The notes beneath the pieces are model-generated. The model saw only the letters and a list, made by a program, of their open reading frames with translations, did no database searches and had not been told where the DNA came from. The position numbers and the translations under genes are program-made. DNA of 64,000 nucleotides from Spirometra erinaceieuropaei (taxonomy: Eukaryota > Platyhelminthes > Cestoda > Diphyllobothriidea > Diphyllobothriidae), in the NCBI GenBank assembly GCA_902702965.1, contig CACRXP010000094.1, forward strand, positions 294,021-358,020. The letters are read 5' to 3'. Numbering within the stretch: the stretch's first letter is position 1; every line of letters starts with the position of its first letter. Positions 46,060 through 57,659 of the stretch are shown piece after piece.

Positions 46060-47490
46060 GGATGTTTGTGAGTCGACTCGGTAGAGTAAACATTGCTGTC
46101 ATCGGTGGCTTGGAGGACACGTAATGACATCCTGACATTTATTTTCGTTAACCAAGTGTGTATGAGAGTCTCGTCACCTCGTAATCGCCTTGTGGTAATT
46201 TAAGTAGCATAATTTTTTCATCCGTGTCACCTTACTTATGTGAAAAGATCTGTTTTTAAGTGTAGGACAGCAGCCAAAATTCGCTAGCCACAAAAATATT
46301 CAACTGAGAGCACCACTTGATCTTAGATGAGACAGCAGTGTTCAGATTATTACACCCTGCTAACATTTAAAGACTCACTGCTGGATAACTCCGTGGCATG
46401 TGAGCGTCCGAATTGAAAACGGCACAGTCCACTTATCGCCTGTGGGGACAACCATTTGTAAATCCAACTTATTTTTCTTTTCGTTTATGCTAAAAGACGC
46501 ATGTGTATGGAGGAGTGTTGCATTATAGATAGAGGCCAGTATCACGCAAGGTAATAACAAAAATGATCACTTCTTTGAAAGGACACACGCGATTTGTTTT
46601 TAAAGGTTGATCGTTCCGCAGACACCTTGTTTTAGGCGGCGCGTGCAGCAAGGAAATATTTTGCAGGTCGTTATATCTCGAAGGTACGATACGTTGGACA
46701 CTTGGGTTTTCTCACGTAAAACGTCCTATGCTATTACAACAAGCGTTTCGTTTGACAAACAAATAATGCAACCTTAGCTTCCATTCAGTCTGGGTAATAG
46801 TGGTTTTTACACTTTGCGGTTAATTTGAACTGCGGATTCCTCGCACCCCTAGGATAAATACGTTTTGAGACGAAGTGCATTTTGAATCCTAATGGAATCC
46901 CTGATAGTCTCTTTCTCGGTGTGTTTTTTCTGTTAAACGAGCCGTGTGCATGCAGGAGTAATTCTGTCATTTTGCGTATTTTTATATGCTTTTGGGCTAT
47001 TTTTGACTGTATGCAGACATGCAGCAAGTCGTCCAAACATCCAAAATGCAATGCATTTTTGGGTCAGATGCGGAAAGAAGATTTAAAGCAGGCCAAATTA
47101 ACGTAGTTATTGTACTCTTTTAATAAGTTCTAAAGTCACTGTCACTTTAAATGCTTACGAATTTTGCAGTATTAGTTTCCATGAAAAATACTGCCCAACA
47201 GCGTTTTTAGGACGCTGGAGTGGTTCGTTAAAACTCGAGAATGGCCAGTAATATTTTGACTAATGTTTTAAGACGATACATTTTTAACGTACATGAAGCA
47301 TTTACAAGTCCACCCAGTAGGGGAACTATGAACTTTTGCACATTATCATATTATCATAATCGACAAAGTCAATAGAGTAACCACATTGCATGAAAACTCA
47401 ATAGCAACAAGCATTTATTTGGTTTATAAACTGACAATGAGAATACTTTCATATGTCATCCATATACGTTGTGATTAAAAATATTGTTTT
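46060..47490. other. Unassigned DNA downstream of gene C
   Basis: No gene recognised. As gene C is on the minus strand, its 3' flank and any later exons would lie here. Confidence 0.35.
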
Positions 47491-47496
47491 TCTATC

Positions 47497-48136
47497 TCAC
47501 ACCAAAGAATTTCGGTCAACTTCACAATGAACCGACTCCCCGTATACTGGATTTTGGATCACGTGAGTTTTCTTTGCAGTTTTGTTTGAGGCACTTCCAA
47601 GATCACTGGCCGGACAAGCCCATGGCGGCAATGTGACGCGCCATAATATTTTATGTAAATTAATCTTTGATATTCCGATTATGTTTGAACCGAATAAATC
47701 TGTATTCCAGTTAGAAATCTTCAGAGTTGTGTACATTGGAATTTGTCTTATCGCGAAACGATTAGGTGCTTTCTGGAAAATTGAGCAATTTAATTTGTGG
47801 TATTTAAAAAAATTGGCACGATAATTAATAATAATATGTTCGTTATAAATATACCAAATTACCCCATTCATTGAAAGCAAGGCGTAATCGCAAACAATTT
47901 TGCATAAATATTCCTCATAAGGCTTATGACTTGACTGTGATATTGGAAAACAAATCCTAACCAAAACTCTGCCCTTGAGGGTAACGTTGTAGGAACAGTT
48001 CTTGTGGTCAACAATGTCCCCCACTACAGCAATGTATAAGATGCGTTTGATGAGATTTTCCGCAATTTCAGTAATCTGGAAGGTACCTTGATGTTTGGGA
48101 CACGTTTTGCTATCTAAAACGAATTTTACTTTCAAA
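47497..48136 (-). CDS. Unknown gene family member C
   Basis: An uninterrupted minus-strand frame. By alignment with members A and B it contains exon to 47863, a 90-bp phase-0 intron (47862-47773, GTAATT...TTTTCCAG) and exon 47772-47497 of exactly 276 nt. The intron is a multiple of three and stop-free, so the frame also reads through it. Conserved points: KTCPKHQGTF, SYNVTLKGRV, ICFPIS, EYLCKIVC, ISNWNTDLFGSNIIGISKIN and YGESVHCEVDRNSLV; the cysteines match A and B, and an extra NCS sequon is present. The 5' boundary is near 48136 (acceptor-like ...CGAAAAG); a start exon is missing upstream. It is far more divergent than A is from B and is not part of their duplication. Family function unknown; cysteines and sequon suggest an extracellular product. 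Confidence 0.6.
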
Positions 48137-48139
48137 CTT

Positions 48140-49540
48140 TTCGTTGCATAAAGGAAATGCGATTAATTAAACAAAGAACTCATTTGCTTCATGAATAATC
48201 TCTGCATGATCTTTGCAACCTGCAACGTTAATGAATCCGGTTTCTTACAATCGTCTGTGAAAACTGTTATTCTTAAGGTGCAGCACGCGTGAACTTTGTC
48301 TAGGGGCGACGAAAAAATAATTATTATTTTTGTTAACCCTATGTCACTTCTGACTAAGAGGAGAATAAGACCACAATTCCGAAATTGTCCGCTAGGCATT
48401 CTAGAATAATCTGACCTTTTTATCTGCCACCAGAGTGGATGCAAGGATCAAACGTAAATGTAAAACCTATCTACTCTGAAGCTCACCCAATGCTCAAAGG
48501 ACATGCCAGGTAGGCGATTGCAATAATAACTCAACCAAAACGTTATTTATGATTGCGTGTCTATTTAAACAGCAGGATTTTAAACCAATTTAATAAGAGA
48601 TATGCTTACATAAGCACGCACTAGTTTTTTCTAAGCAGACTAAAAATATGAGTAAATGAATGCACATAGTGTCCTCTAATGTGAAAACCGATCGCTGTGC
48701 GTTTACCATAAAAACTAGCGACTGGCGCATAGGGCGCACGACAACCAAAGTAAATCAATCCCTGTCAAATTAATCCAACCGGTAACATTTTTTCGAGGAC
48801 ATGCGTAACATGGGAAACGTGGGTTTCTCCTATAGGTTAATGAGAGCTCCAATACTCGCTCAATAAAACCGCCATTAATATGTCAGTGATATAAACTAAA
48901 ACTGAAACGTTTATCAACAATAAGTGATACTATACAAAAACAAGTGTTATAACGTGCTAGATGCATAAAACACTGGAAGTATGACACGCTGCTTCTAGCT
49001 ATCCATATAGCTAGCGGTCTCCCCAAACAGGGTAGTCTCTCTATTGTGTCTGCACTTTGACGGTGAGGTTTTGCGCCACTTTTGCTGTGCTCTGCGGTCG
49101 TGAGGCAGGGGTTTTTTTCCTCTGGTATGATTTCTTTTATTTCACTTGACGCACGCGCGGTAACATGAGCAGTGGATACTTATTAAACCTCTCCAACTAC
49201 CACGTAGTATCACACATAACGAGAATTGCAGGAATAATTATCTGAACGCAGAAACTTCCAGAAGCTAAGCAACCTATATACGCGCGCTACACCCGACCTG
49301 CTTCCCACTACATGCAACAGGTGTCTGTGGGTCAGCTCGGATATGACACACGTGAGAATGAAAAAAAGGTCAGATTGGCCTGGATCCATAAGAACCAGTC
49401 TCTCAGTCGTCAGATCACCCCTAAATAACCCCAAAAGTGTTTGAGTAAATTCAATCTGGCAAAAGCATATTTTTGGTAACTCATGATCATGGCAACACAA
49501 TTATTTGCCCCGTAACCTAGAAGACAAGTTCTTAGTGCCA
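48140..49540. other. Unassigned DNA upstream of gene C
   Basis: The missing 5' exon of member C should lie here, but I cannot identify a signal-peptide exon. About 48760-48840 resembles part of 28090-28150 ('TTTTTTCGAGGACAT'). Confidence 0.35.
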
Positions 49541-49545
49541 GTCTC

Positions 49546-49858
49546 AGTCGCTGCTTCATGTACTAAGAACTCGTCGAGAGTCCGGGTCTTCGAGGCTGGG
49601 CTTCTAACGAAGAGGTCGCGAGTTCGAGCCTCGGGTGTTCCACACTTCGGGGTCGGGTATGACTGGCTGACGACTGCTAGGAAGCCATAAATGCCCATTC
49701 CAGTCTCCCTTGTCTTTGTCGGTAATAGTATTCTGCCTATACATCATGCGCCACAGTGCGGCTGCTGCTTGGGCTCGAGAGAGAGAGCCCGTAAGGCTGA
49801 ACGAAACGAGTGAGTTCTGTAAGAACGGTCGGTGAGCGTCCCCTACCATTGTATATTC
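49546..49858 (+). repeat. tRNA-derived SINE, copy S6
   Basis: The tRNA-like head has a clear B box (GCGAGTTCGAGCCTCGGGTG, 49618-49637). It is followed by CCACACTTCGGGGTCGGGTA, the GACTGGCTGACGACTGC block, CAGTCTCCCTTGTCTTTGTC and a tail ending GCGTCCCCTACCATTG. Confidence 0.8.
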
Positions 49859-49876
49859 CCAGTCGAAATTGCCAGG

Positions 49877-50028
49877 GCAACGGACTCATGGCCCAGTGGT
49901 TGGAGGCGTGGACTTCTAACTAACAGTTCGCGAGGTCGAGCCTCAGGTATGACTGGCTGACGACGCCTAATAAGCCACAAATGGCTATTCCAGTCTCCCT
50001 AGTCTTTGTCGGTAATGGCATTCTGACC
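49877..50028 (+). repeat. tRNA-derived SINE, copy S7 (head and part of body)
   Basis: GGACTCATGGCCCAGTGGTT (A box) and the CTTCTAA anticodon-loop equivalent lie in front of a damaged B box (GAGGTCGAGCCTC). The order after it is as in S6. The loop equivalent would read TCT, like tRNA-Arg. Confidence 0.75.
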
Positions 50029-50029
50029 T

Positions 50030-51355
50030 TCTATGTGTGTCACATGCTCGTAACCATGTTTTTTCCGTGTATGCAGATAGGCTATTGCCAACAAATTATA
50101 GGCCAATTCTATAACGAGGATCGTTCTTACAACCTAGTTGTCCTCTCTACATTTTCCATTAGATAAAAGAATGAGGTGGTTTTCTCGGCAGCACAGACAG
50201 AAAAGGACACTTAGGTTTATGAGATTGCCGATAAATACTTCTGCTACACAAGTAGTGAAAACACAATGTACTTGCGTCCCCTTTCTCCCTATGGAATGCT
50301 GCATTTTCCGACGTACCGTCATATATTAGCGAAAAGTGCGCCTTCACTTGAAAAGGCCTATTAGCGGTCTGACGTTTCAGACACCGACTTCGTCCTCTGC
50401 ACTATGTTTTGCGAAACACAGCTGTGGTGCTCGGCAGTAAGTACTTTTTTTTCTAATTTAAGCCAGAAACCGGCTATCCTATTGTATACTTTGACATAGC
50501 AAGCTAACAGCGTAGCTTGGATTAGGCAGATCGACAGACTCCTGCCTCTGGGAGTACCGGCGAGCCGGATTAATTTTCCCCCTCCACCGTTAACTTTTCT
50601 GGACTTGGGTGATTGTCACGTAACCGTGTTTTTTATGGACTTGTGCGACTGTCGTTGATGCCTCTACAAGAGACGGTGACCGCCCGTCTCACTGCGGTCT
50701 ATCCTGGCCTGGATATTTTGTTGCCATCCCAGACAGGTGAACTTGTCTAGCAGGTCAGCATCTTTGTACTATCGGGGTGCGACACGACGATAACAACAAA
50801 GGCGAATAAGATTGACCCAGTCGGGGTCACATAGGTGAAGACGTCAAGACACTTGTTCCTATTGCAGCAGGCAACACCGCCCCATATAGTGCCACGTAGA
50901 CATCATAAAGCGGCATTTAAATAAGATAACTGCTTGCAAAGTGATAGTCTCTAATTTCCCATGATGCCATTTTTCTGGGGTTTCTTACAAAATGGGCAAT
51001 CATGCCGCAAAGTAGTTGAAGTTCCCCGCTATATCAGTCGAGAAACTTCCGTAAAAGCCGCTTTAGTACCCTCCTGTTCGGCTGCAATGCTCCAGGACTG
51101 AGAACAATAAATTTCGCCGCCTCACGCGTGTAAAAAAATATCTGGCTTGTTTCCCGTGTTATCTGTCTCAGTGCACCCCAGAATCTGCCCCCTAGAAGTC
51201 CTTGCGATGACCATCACTCAGCCAGACATGCACTCATGCTGGTGCGGACATGGCATAAACAACACTCCTCCGTTGACGCTCTGTCGAACGGAGGCTTGCT
51301 CTGGCTCTAGCAAATAACCAACTCATAGCACCTTGTACTCTGTACCAAATACATC
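50030..51355. other. Mostly unassigned; degenerate PLE-terminus motif near 50370
   Basis: On the minus strand GAGGACGAAG...GTCTGAAACGTCAGACC (about 50372-50400) recalls the GAAACGTCAGAC core at 88-99, but CTGANGA is damaged and no stem II is seen. Nothing else is recognised. Confidence 0.3.
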
Positions 51356-51440
51356 TGTTCTCACAGATCCATGACTTCTGACACTAGACAGAACAAGATT
51401 ATTATGTGAACGTCACATTTCCACATACTAATAACATGTA

Positions 51441-52415
51441 CAGTAGGTGGGCTAAATCATGAAAAGTCAACCGAAATTTTGAAATGCGTTCTCCTTTCGA
51501 AAGGATTAATTCAGTAGTGTTGTAAAACTAGTCAGCCTGCAGCATAATTTTATAATTACGCAGTTACCGCAGGGTGTCCGGTTTCGAGTGAGCTTATTTC
51601 CGACTGCATGCAAGAACTATACTCTGCAAAAAATGACTACTTAAGAAGCATACAATTTTCTCATTGATTTTGGATGCCCTTAAAAATTCAATTTTATTTC
51701 GTAAAAAACATACTTAAAAATATTCACTATTTTACTTATTTTTTAGAAAACCACATCTTCTTCAGTTTTTTTACTCGAAAGAAGAGCTTATTTGGTTTTG
51801 ATAAACTTTTCTGGTTTCCGAATACACTAACACTTGCATTCTGAGTTTCAAAACTGCAAGCCGTATATATTCGTGTACGGAAAACCATGCAGTTCTCTAA
51901 CGTATTAAGAGAAGACCACATGGGGGTCATAAAAATAAGCAGTGAAATCTATCCATATTGTCATCATTACAAGCCACATTCGTAAATGCTGACACATAAA
52001 GTATTACGAACGGCCATTTAACGATATTAAAAAATCTCACATTTGGAAACTTTTATGAAACCGAATAATATCTTTCTTTCGAGTATAGAATTAGTAGAAC
52101 ACGTAATTTTCTACCGAATAAGTAAAAGAGTGAATATTGTTATTTATGTTTTCCATGAAATGTAACTGAATTTTCAAGGGCATCCAAAATCAATGTGAAA
52201 ATTGCATGCTAAATAGGTAATCTTTTTTGGAGAGTATTGTTCTTGCTTGCAGTCGGAAATAAGTTCATTCGAAAACGGACACCCTGCGGTAACTGCGTTA
52301 TTATAAAATTATGCTGCATGATGACTAGTTTTACAACCCTATTTAATTAATCCTTTCGAAAGGAGAACGCATTTCAAAATTTCGGTTGACTTTTCATGAT
52401 TTAGCCCACTTACCG
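51441..52415. repeat. Fold-back element, family 2, complete
   Basis: Starts CAGTAGGTGGGCTAAATCAT and ends ATGATTTAGCCCACTTACCG, with TA at 51439-51440 and 52416-52417. The first 70 bases are nearly perfectly inverted at the right end (including GCGTTCTCCTTTCGAAAGGA). Pairing continues for about 400 bp per arm (CATAATTTTATAAT, CGCAGTTACCGCAGGGTGTC, TTGATTTTGGATGCCCTT), leaving a centre of roughly 150 bp. Confidence 0.9.
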
Positions 52416-52504
52416 TACATGTTCTTAGGATGTGGAAATGTGACGTTCAAGGATGTATGATCAACTGTAGTGACACACAATAATTTTGTTCCGTCATGGT
52501 GATA

Positions 52505-52605
52505 GGTTTTCCAACCCTACTTAATTAATCTTTTCGTAAGGAGAACGGATTTCGAAATTAAGGTCGACATTTCATGAATTAGTCCACATACTCTACATAT
52601 GTGGC
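52505..52605. repeat. Extra fold-back arm fragment, family 2
   Basis: CCAACCCTACTTAATTAATC, AGGAGAACGGATTTCGAAAT and CATTTCATGAATTAGTCCACA repeat the right arm directly after the complete element. Confidence 0.7.
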
Positions 52606-52609
52606 ACAA

Positions 52610-54160
52610 TTAACCAACTTTTTGAGCTGCCGGTCTGTTACGGCACCATATGAATCCTCTGATTGCGCGTCCCATTCCCGAGTTTTGTACTTTAATCGGC
52701 TTCATGAGAAGACATCTTCTTTTCGAAATTTTGAGGGACACTGTCCCATTTGATCATGTCCTGACGACGGAACGTCACGTCTGGCAAACTTTCGACCCGA
52801 CCACGCGCAGCTGCCTCGACCGCAGTTAAGGCCCCATCAGATTCACCAGCCATACGGAGCCCGTGCTCTTGCCGATAGAAGATTACAAAATTACTCCCTC
52901 CTCCACAAATAAGCAGCCAAAAGTTCGGTGTGCAAAAATCTGGCCTTTTTGCATGCACAAATGCCTTAACTTTCTGCATTCCTACTTCTTGTCTTAAACA
53001 CCTCTCCAGCTCGACTGTTCACTTATGATCAAAACGTTGATACAACCAAGGGGATGGTGCACTAGGCCATTACCGGCGCCTCCTTTAGACCTCCATGATA
53101 TTAGCCCGCTTCACTTTGTTGTCGGTGTTATCTCAGATAAAGTATATTTAGGGTGATAGTCAATGCCTTTGAAAACCCTATTGGAAACGTCACATGCGGT
53201 ACTCAAGTTCAAATAAACATGTTACTAAGATGTTGTCAGTAAGATATATGTTTCACGGAACATTATTTCAACTGTTTGCGAATGCAACACAAGCACCATC
53301 AGTTTTCTCGAAGGTTTCGGGCGGCGACTCAGGCGGTCCTTCTCAGGTACAGTTAGGATTACGAATACAAGCATACAAAGTCAGCATAAAATGCGGGTTT
53401 TTGGAGTTTGCGAGAAAAATTTGCGCAAAGCGTGCAAGAATGCAATACATTGGAAATGAAATCAAGAAATAAAGTTCATGATTAGCCGTAGACAGCCCTG
53501 CGATGAGAGTCGTTGTTTATCAAACATCCATAAATCCAACTGCCTTGTGAATACAGACACGGCGTCAGATGTCACTATTTCAGTTTGGAGTGAGTTCCAC
53601 GGTCGAACTGCCCGATGAATGAATGGAAGCCCCCTAAATTAACGTCTGACCTTGTACAGATGACCGGGCAGGCGAATCATACTTTTCAACTCGAAGAAAT
53701 CAACTGGCGTTGCTGCCAATACGACGGCCTTGGAAATATTTCCAGTGACCAAAGGGGGAAAACAGAAATATGCAACCTGTTCCCACCCCCTTAAACCTCA
53801 TGTTGTGCCCTATGATTGTGGATGCCTACTGTGAGGACTATTTATCGGCAACCAGCTACATGAACAACTGTTTAACGAGTATTTCAGGCCAGAATGCATG
53901 GCCTGCCGTTCGTTTATGACTCCGCATTCAACACAACGACGGAAGTGGCTATTCAGGTGGGTACAGCCCCTCTAACAATCAACGCAGAGATGACAGTTGT
54001 CATACCTCAAGAGGCGCCGGACATGGATTAGATCAGACTGTGCATCAACGTCGAAGAAGCTCAATTCACAATTGTCGGCAGTCAAAACTGATTAGGCAGT
54101 GGTCAACCAGAGTTCAGAAGCCGGCCAGGTATTCGGCCGGCTAGAGGCCTCAATATTTAA
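52610..54160. other. Unassigned DNA
   Basis: Open frames at 52692-52979 (minus) and 53194-53472 (plus) show no supported domain. A GDSGGP string in the latter is discussed under rejected items. Confidence 0.35.
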
Positions 54161-54164
54161 TCGT

Positions 54165-55190
54165 CGAGGCCTTCGTCTCAACAGAAAACTCGAGACGTAC
54201 AGGGTAATGGTACTGACGACGATACCCTAACAGATGGAGACACCGAACGTCTACGCCGATGGGAGGCTAGGATCATGGAGGTTGTGGACGGGACCGTAAA
54301 CTTCAGCACCCATGATATGCTTAGGCGATTGAAACTGCGTTGGAGCTGCAGGCACCTACCCGAGCAATTCTTCTAGGACAGCGTCGTAATGGGCGCTCGA
54401 TGACAAGCAGTACCCTAAACGTCAACGGAAATTTCGCGCGCGGAGCAATCTTCAGGACACCTTCGTAAAAACATCATGCAAATACCTACTGTCCCTGAAA
54501 ACGCATCCATTGTCAACTTCACTACAACAACAAGACGGTGACGATCATCGGTGATAGGATTTTCGATGTCCGCCGTTTGCCATAGATAACAACCGCTGGC
54601 ACAGCCTCCGCATCGACAGAGACTACCACCACTTCCACCCCCACCGCTGGTGAGAACGCTCCCGAAGCCCTACCACTACACACCGCCGCAACCGCCTCTC
54701 CTATCAGCAGCGATGCGGACGCGACCAAATCCTGCGTTTTGGCACTACACATCTGGTAGGTCGGTTTCGAATTCATCACAACTGGTAACTCCCCCACCCC
54801 CCCGCTTCCACCAAACTTCAATAGCACTCCTTCAGAGTTCCCACATATAACCATCCCGTCACATGCTCACATGCGACGGCGGAATTCACCGCAAGATTGA
54901 CACGCCAAACTTACCTGGCCCAGGTGAAAGTCCCCTTCACACCATCAATAATAACAATTACCCGCCACCAGAGAATACCAACATGTCCTGGCCGTGTCGC
55001 CACAACACATGAAAGCCACGCATCGGCCTGGTTGGCCGCTTGCGAATTCGTGGCACAGAAACTAGCGGGCCAACGACAAGTGGGGTGGGCAGCATACACC
55101 AATCACACCCGTTTCCTATGTCTACACACATTTACCCGCCACATGCGCCTACTCGACCATACAAGTCTACATGAGAATCTACAGTTCGAA
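54165..55190 (+). pseudogene. 3' end of a non-LTR retrotransposon with C2H2-like tail
   Basis: A broken frame reads TDDDTLTDGDTERLRRWEAR, VNFSTHDMLRRLKLRW (about 54216-54350), the region after RT in several flatworm endonuclease-RT elements. A proline/threonine-rich stretch follows (54600-54850). Then come two decayed finger-like units: one near 54980-55060 (NMSWPCRHNT, RIGLVGRLRI) and one near 55095-55180 (YTNHTRFLCLHTFTRHMRLL, then LHENLQ). From memory, diphyllobothriidean elements end in two such C2H2 units ('GLVGHLRIH'-like). Zinc ligands are incomplete and the frames shift. Confidence 0.5.
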
Positions 55191-57311
55191 TCGGACCACC
55201 GAGCATTTCCCCCACAAGTCCATAAACCAAGCATAAACCGGCCCCATAACACCGCACACGGACAGAAAATGCAGTGTTTGAGTCATTCGGTAGCATTTTT
55301 ATGCCAAACCAGGTCGTTTGGAGACCTGTCGGCCACTGCGACCAATCCCAACAATAGTGGCTGACAGGCTCCGAGATTCGGCTGGTGTACGGGAGAGGTA
55401 AGAGTCCAATTCCGGAGATTTCATCCCCTCGACATTTAATCGCATCTATCGCTACAATAAAACTGATGAGCAAAACTTTCTGGCCAACTGGCGGGATAAC
55501 TCAGCCCTCTCGGGACAGAAAGCTGGGTCCGCATTGGCTCCTCTATATTGCGGCCTCTATGGCACTCCCACTCAGTTGGGATCCGGGCTCCATCTCGTGT
55601 CTGTGACAATCTGGTCCATCATGCGCGGACCAGTTGTGTTGGACGACGGAAGGGGGGGTCAGAACAGTGTTTAAGAAAGCTCATCTGCCACGATCCGGCT
55701 TCCGTCGCCCTGACTCACTTAGGAAACAGCCTCAGGCGAGTGGACAAGTGTGAAAGATGCAGCAAGTCCACCACATTACAAATTAATTAACGCGTAAGTT
55801 GCCGTCCTGTCCCCACAAAGACCCGAGGCACGCGGAGGACACCGTCGAACTGACGAGACATTCGGCACGTTAACATGAGTTACTATCAGACAACCTGCCG
55901 CTACCAAGGGTTCATGACTGTCCGGCCTCCGCCCCCTCCCCCCGAATACAACCACACTACTTCCAGGCTGTGTATCTCATTTCGGCAACGCCTATGTCTC
56001 CACTCACGATGGGCATCACTGTCCCACGGGACAGGAAGCAGTCATCCATAACTCACAGCAAGACTTTCACAGAGCCGATTACACTACCCTCCATGTCCAG
56101 ACCTCAGTTGGGGCGGTTTGATATCAACGTGGGTGCAGTGACACCGGGCATGCAGCCTCGGTCCCCGTAAATCGACCAGACAAGCCTTCACTTGTACACA
56201 AACGAGACTCCACCGTTCCTGTTATGACCCGCAAGGTAGGACACGAAGAGAGCCGTTTCGGAGGACAAGCACTTTATCCGCAACTTGCGGACACGAGGGG
56301 TTACAACTCGTAAGGTGTGCTATTTATATTGGCTCCTGTGCGTTCTGGGACATTCCGTCCAATGGCGTGCCAGCCGTTGAGGGCGTTCTGGTCGCTGATT
56401 GGCCACCGCGTGCGCGATAGTCCCCCCGGTGGAAACGTCTGCAATGTCCGACCAGCCATTGATTTGGTCGTACACGTGAGCAAAGCCACCACGCGTGCTC
56501 GGCGCTGCAGTGCACGCCGGTCGGTCGTCTAACTTCACGCATGTCGCCGGCTTGGTCCCCTGCTTAGCGCCTTAGGCCGCTTTCACTCTCCATAACAGTC
56601 CCCCTATCTCTACCCTATGAGTTAAGACCGTAGCCATCGCGGTCTCACATGCCCCTCCCCAGATCAGGCCAGTACAAAGGGCAGATTTGTCGGCTGGCGA
56701 CATTCCGCCCGCAACATCTAATGCATCATGTCGAAAGTCGGTATTGGGCTAGCTTCACTTCCCCCTCCCTCGGTGGTAGAAGGTCCGATGCAAGCCAACT
56801 GCCCGCGATTTTCGCCGCAGTGGCCGACTCGGTATAGCATTTGCCGTTCACCGGACGTCACACCCAACTGTGGCTCTCATCTAGGCTAGCAGAACGGTCA
56901 AGGTGACTTTGGAGACCGAGACCATGTAGTAAAAGGATCCTCGACGGGAACTGTGCAAACGCACAAGGGAAAAAAGCAAATTTCCCCTAATGAGCCTCCT
57001 ATTTCCCACTCTGCTCTTGAACGTCCTACCTTTAAGTCATTTGTGGAAGAATGATGACACAGTCGGCATACTGACAGAGGCAGTGCTTTAATCTAGAATG
57101 TTCACTTCGCCGGTTCTTACTCAAGATCTGTCCGTCGATCTTCAAGGTCAACATTTTGCAGGCATTTATCACATTTCCACAAAAGTCAGAAGGCGAAAGA
57201 CAGAGGCGACAAGAAGCAGATAGAACACTTGGCGACGGGGGGAGGGATAGGGAAAACGCAAATCACAGCGGAACGTATGGCATATCTGTTTGCAAATTTA
57301 TAAAAAGGTTA
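55190..57311. other. GC-rich unassigned DNA
   Basis: All frames tend to be open because of composition. A TATA-like TATTTATATTGG occurs at 56327 and 'ATTGGCTCCT' recurs at 55534 and 56335, which could reflect remnants of an LTR or of repeat G. No domain was seen. Confidence 0.35.
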
Positions 57312-57410
57312 NNNNNNNNNNNNNNNNNNNNNNNNNNNNNNNNNNNNNNNNNNNNNNNNNNNNNNNNNNNNNNNNNNNNNNNNNNNNNNNNNNNNNNNNN
57401 NNNNNNNNNN
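57312..57410. other. Assembly gap (99 N)
   Basis: A run of N. The sequence to the right starts inside a SINE, so the gap probably hides the rest of that repeat. Confidence 1.
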
Positions 57411-57655
57411 ACAGACTGACCGGAACACACTTGTCCCGTTGTGCCTTACGAGCTCTCCCTCTCGAGTCCAACCAGCAGCCGCACAGAGCCGCATGATATA
57501 ACCAAATAGTATTACTGACAAGGACAAGGGAAAATAGAATGGCCAATTTATGCTTATTAGCCGTCGTCAGCCAATCATACCCAACCCCGAAGTGTGGCAC
57601 ACCCGAGGCTCGAACTCGTGACCTGTTTGATAGAATTCCACACCTTTAACGGGCA
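57411..57655 (-). repeat. tRNA-derived SINE, copy S8, truncated by the gap
   Basis: CTCTCGAGTCCAACCAGCAG, CCGCACAGAGCCGCATGATA, CCCGAAGTGTGGCACACCCG and the B box complement GAGGCTCGAACTCGTGACCT occur in family order. Confidence 0.8.
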
Positions 57656-57659
57656 CCTT

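Noticed and set aside
49877..49950. Functional tRNA-Arg gene
   Set aside because: B box and acceptor pairing are damaged and the unit continues into the SINE body; it is a SINE head.
53290..53370. GDSGGP string resembling a trypsin-family serine motif
   Set aside because: It sits in a short frame without the expected preceding cysteine, without His/Asp motifs in order and without exon structure; most likely chance.
55900..56560. Overlapping ORFs on both strands near 56300-56540
   Set aside because: All frames are open in GC-rich DNA with few stop codons; no domain or splice signal singles one out.
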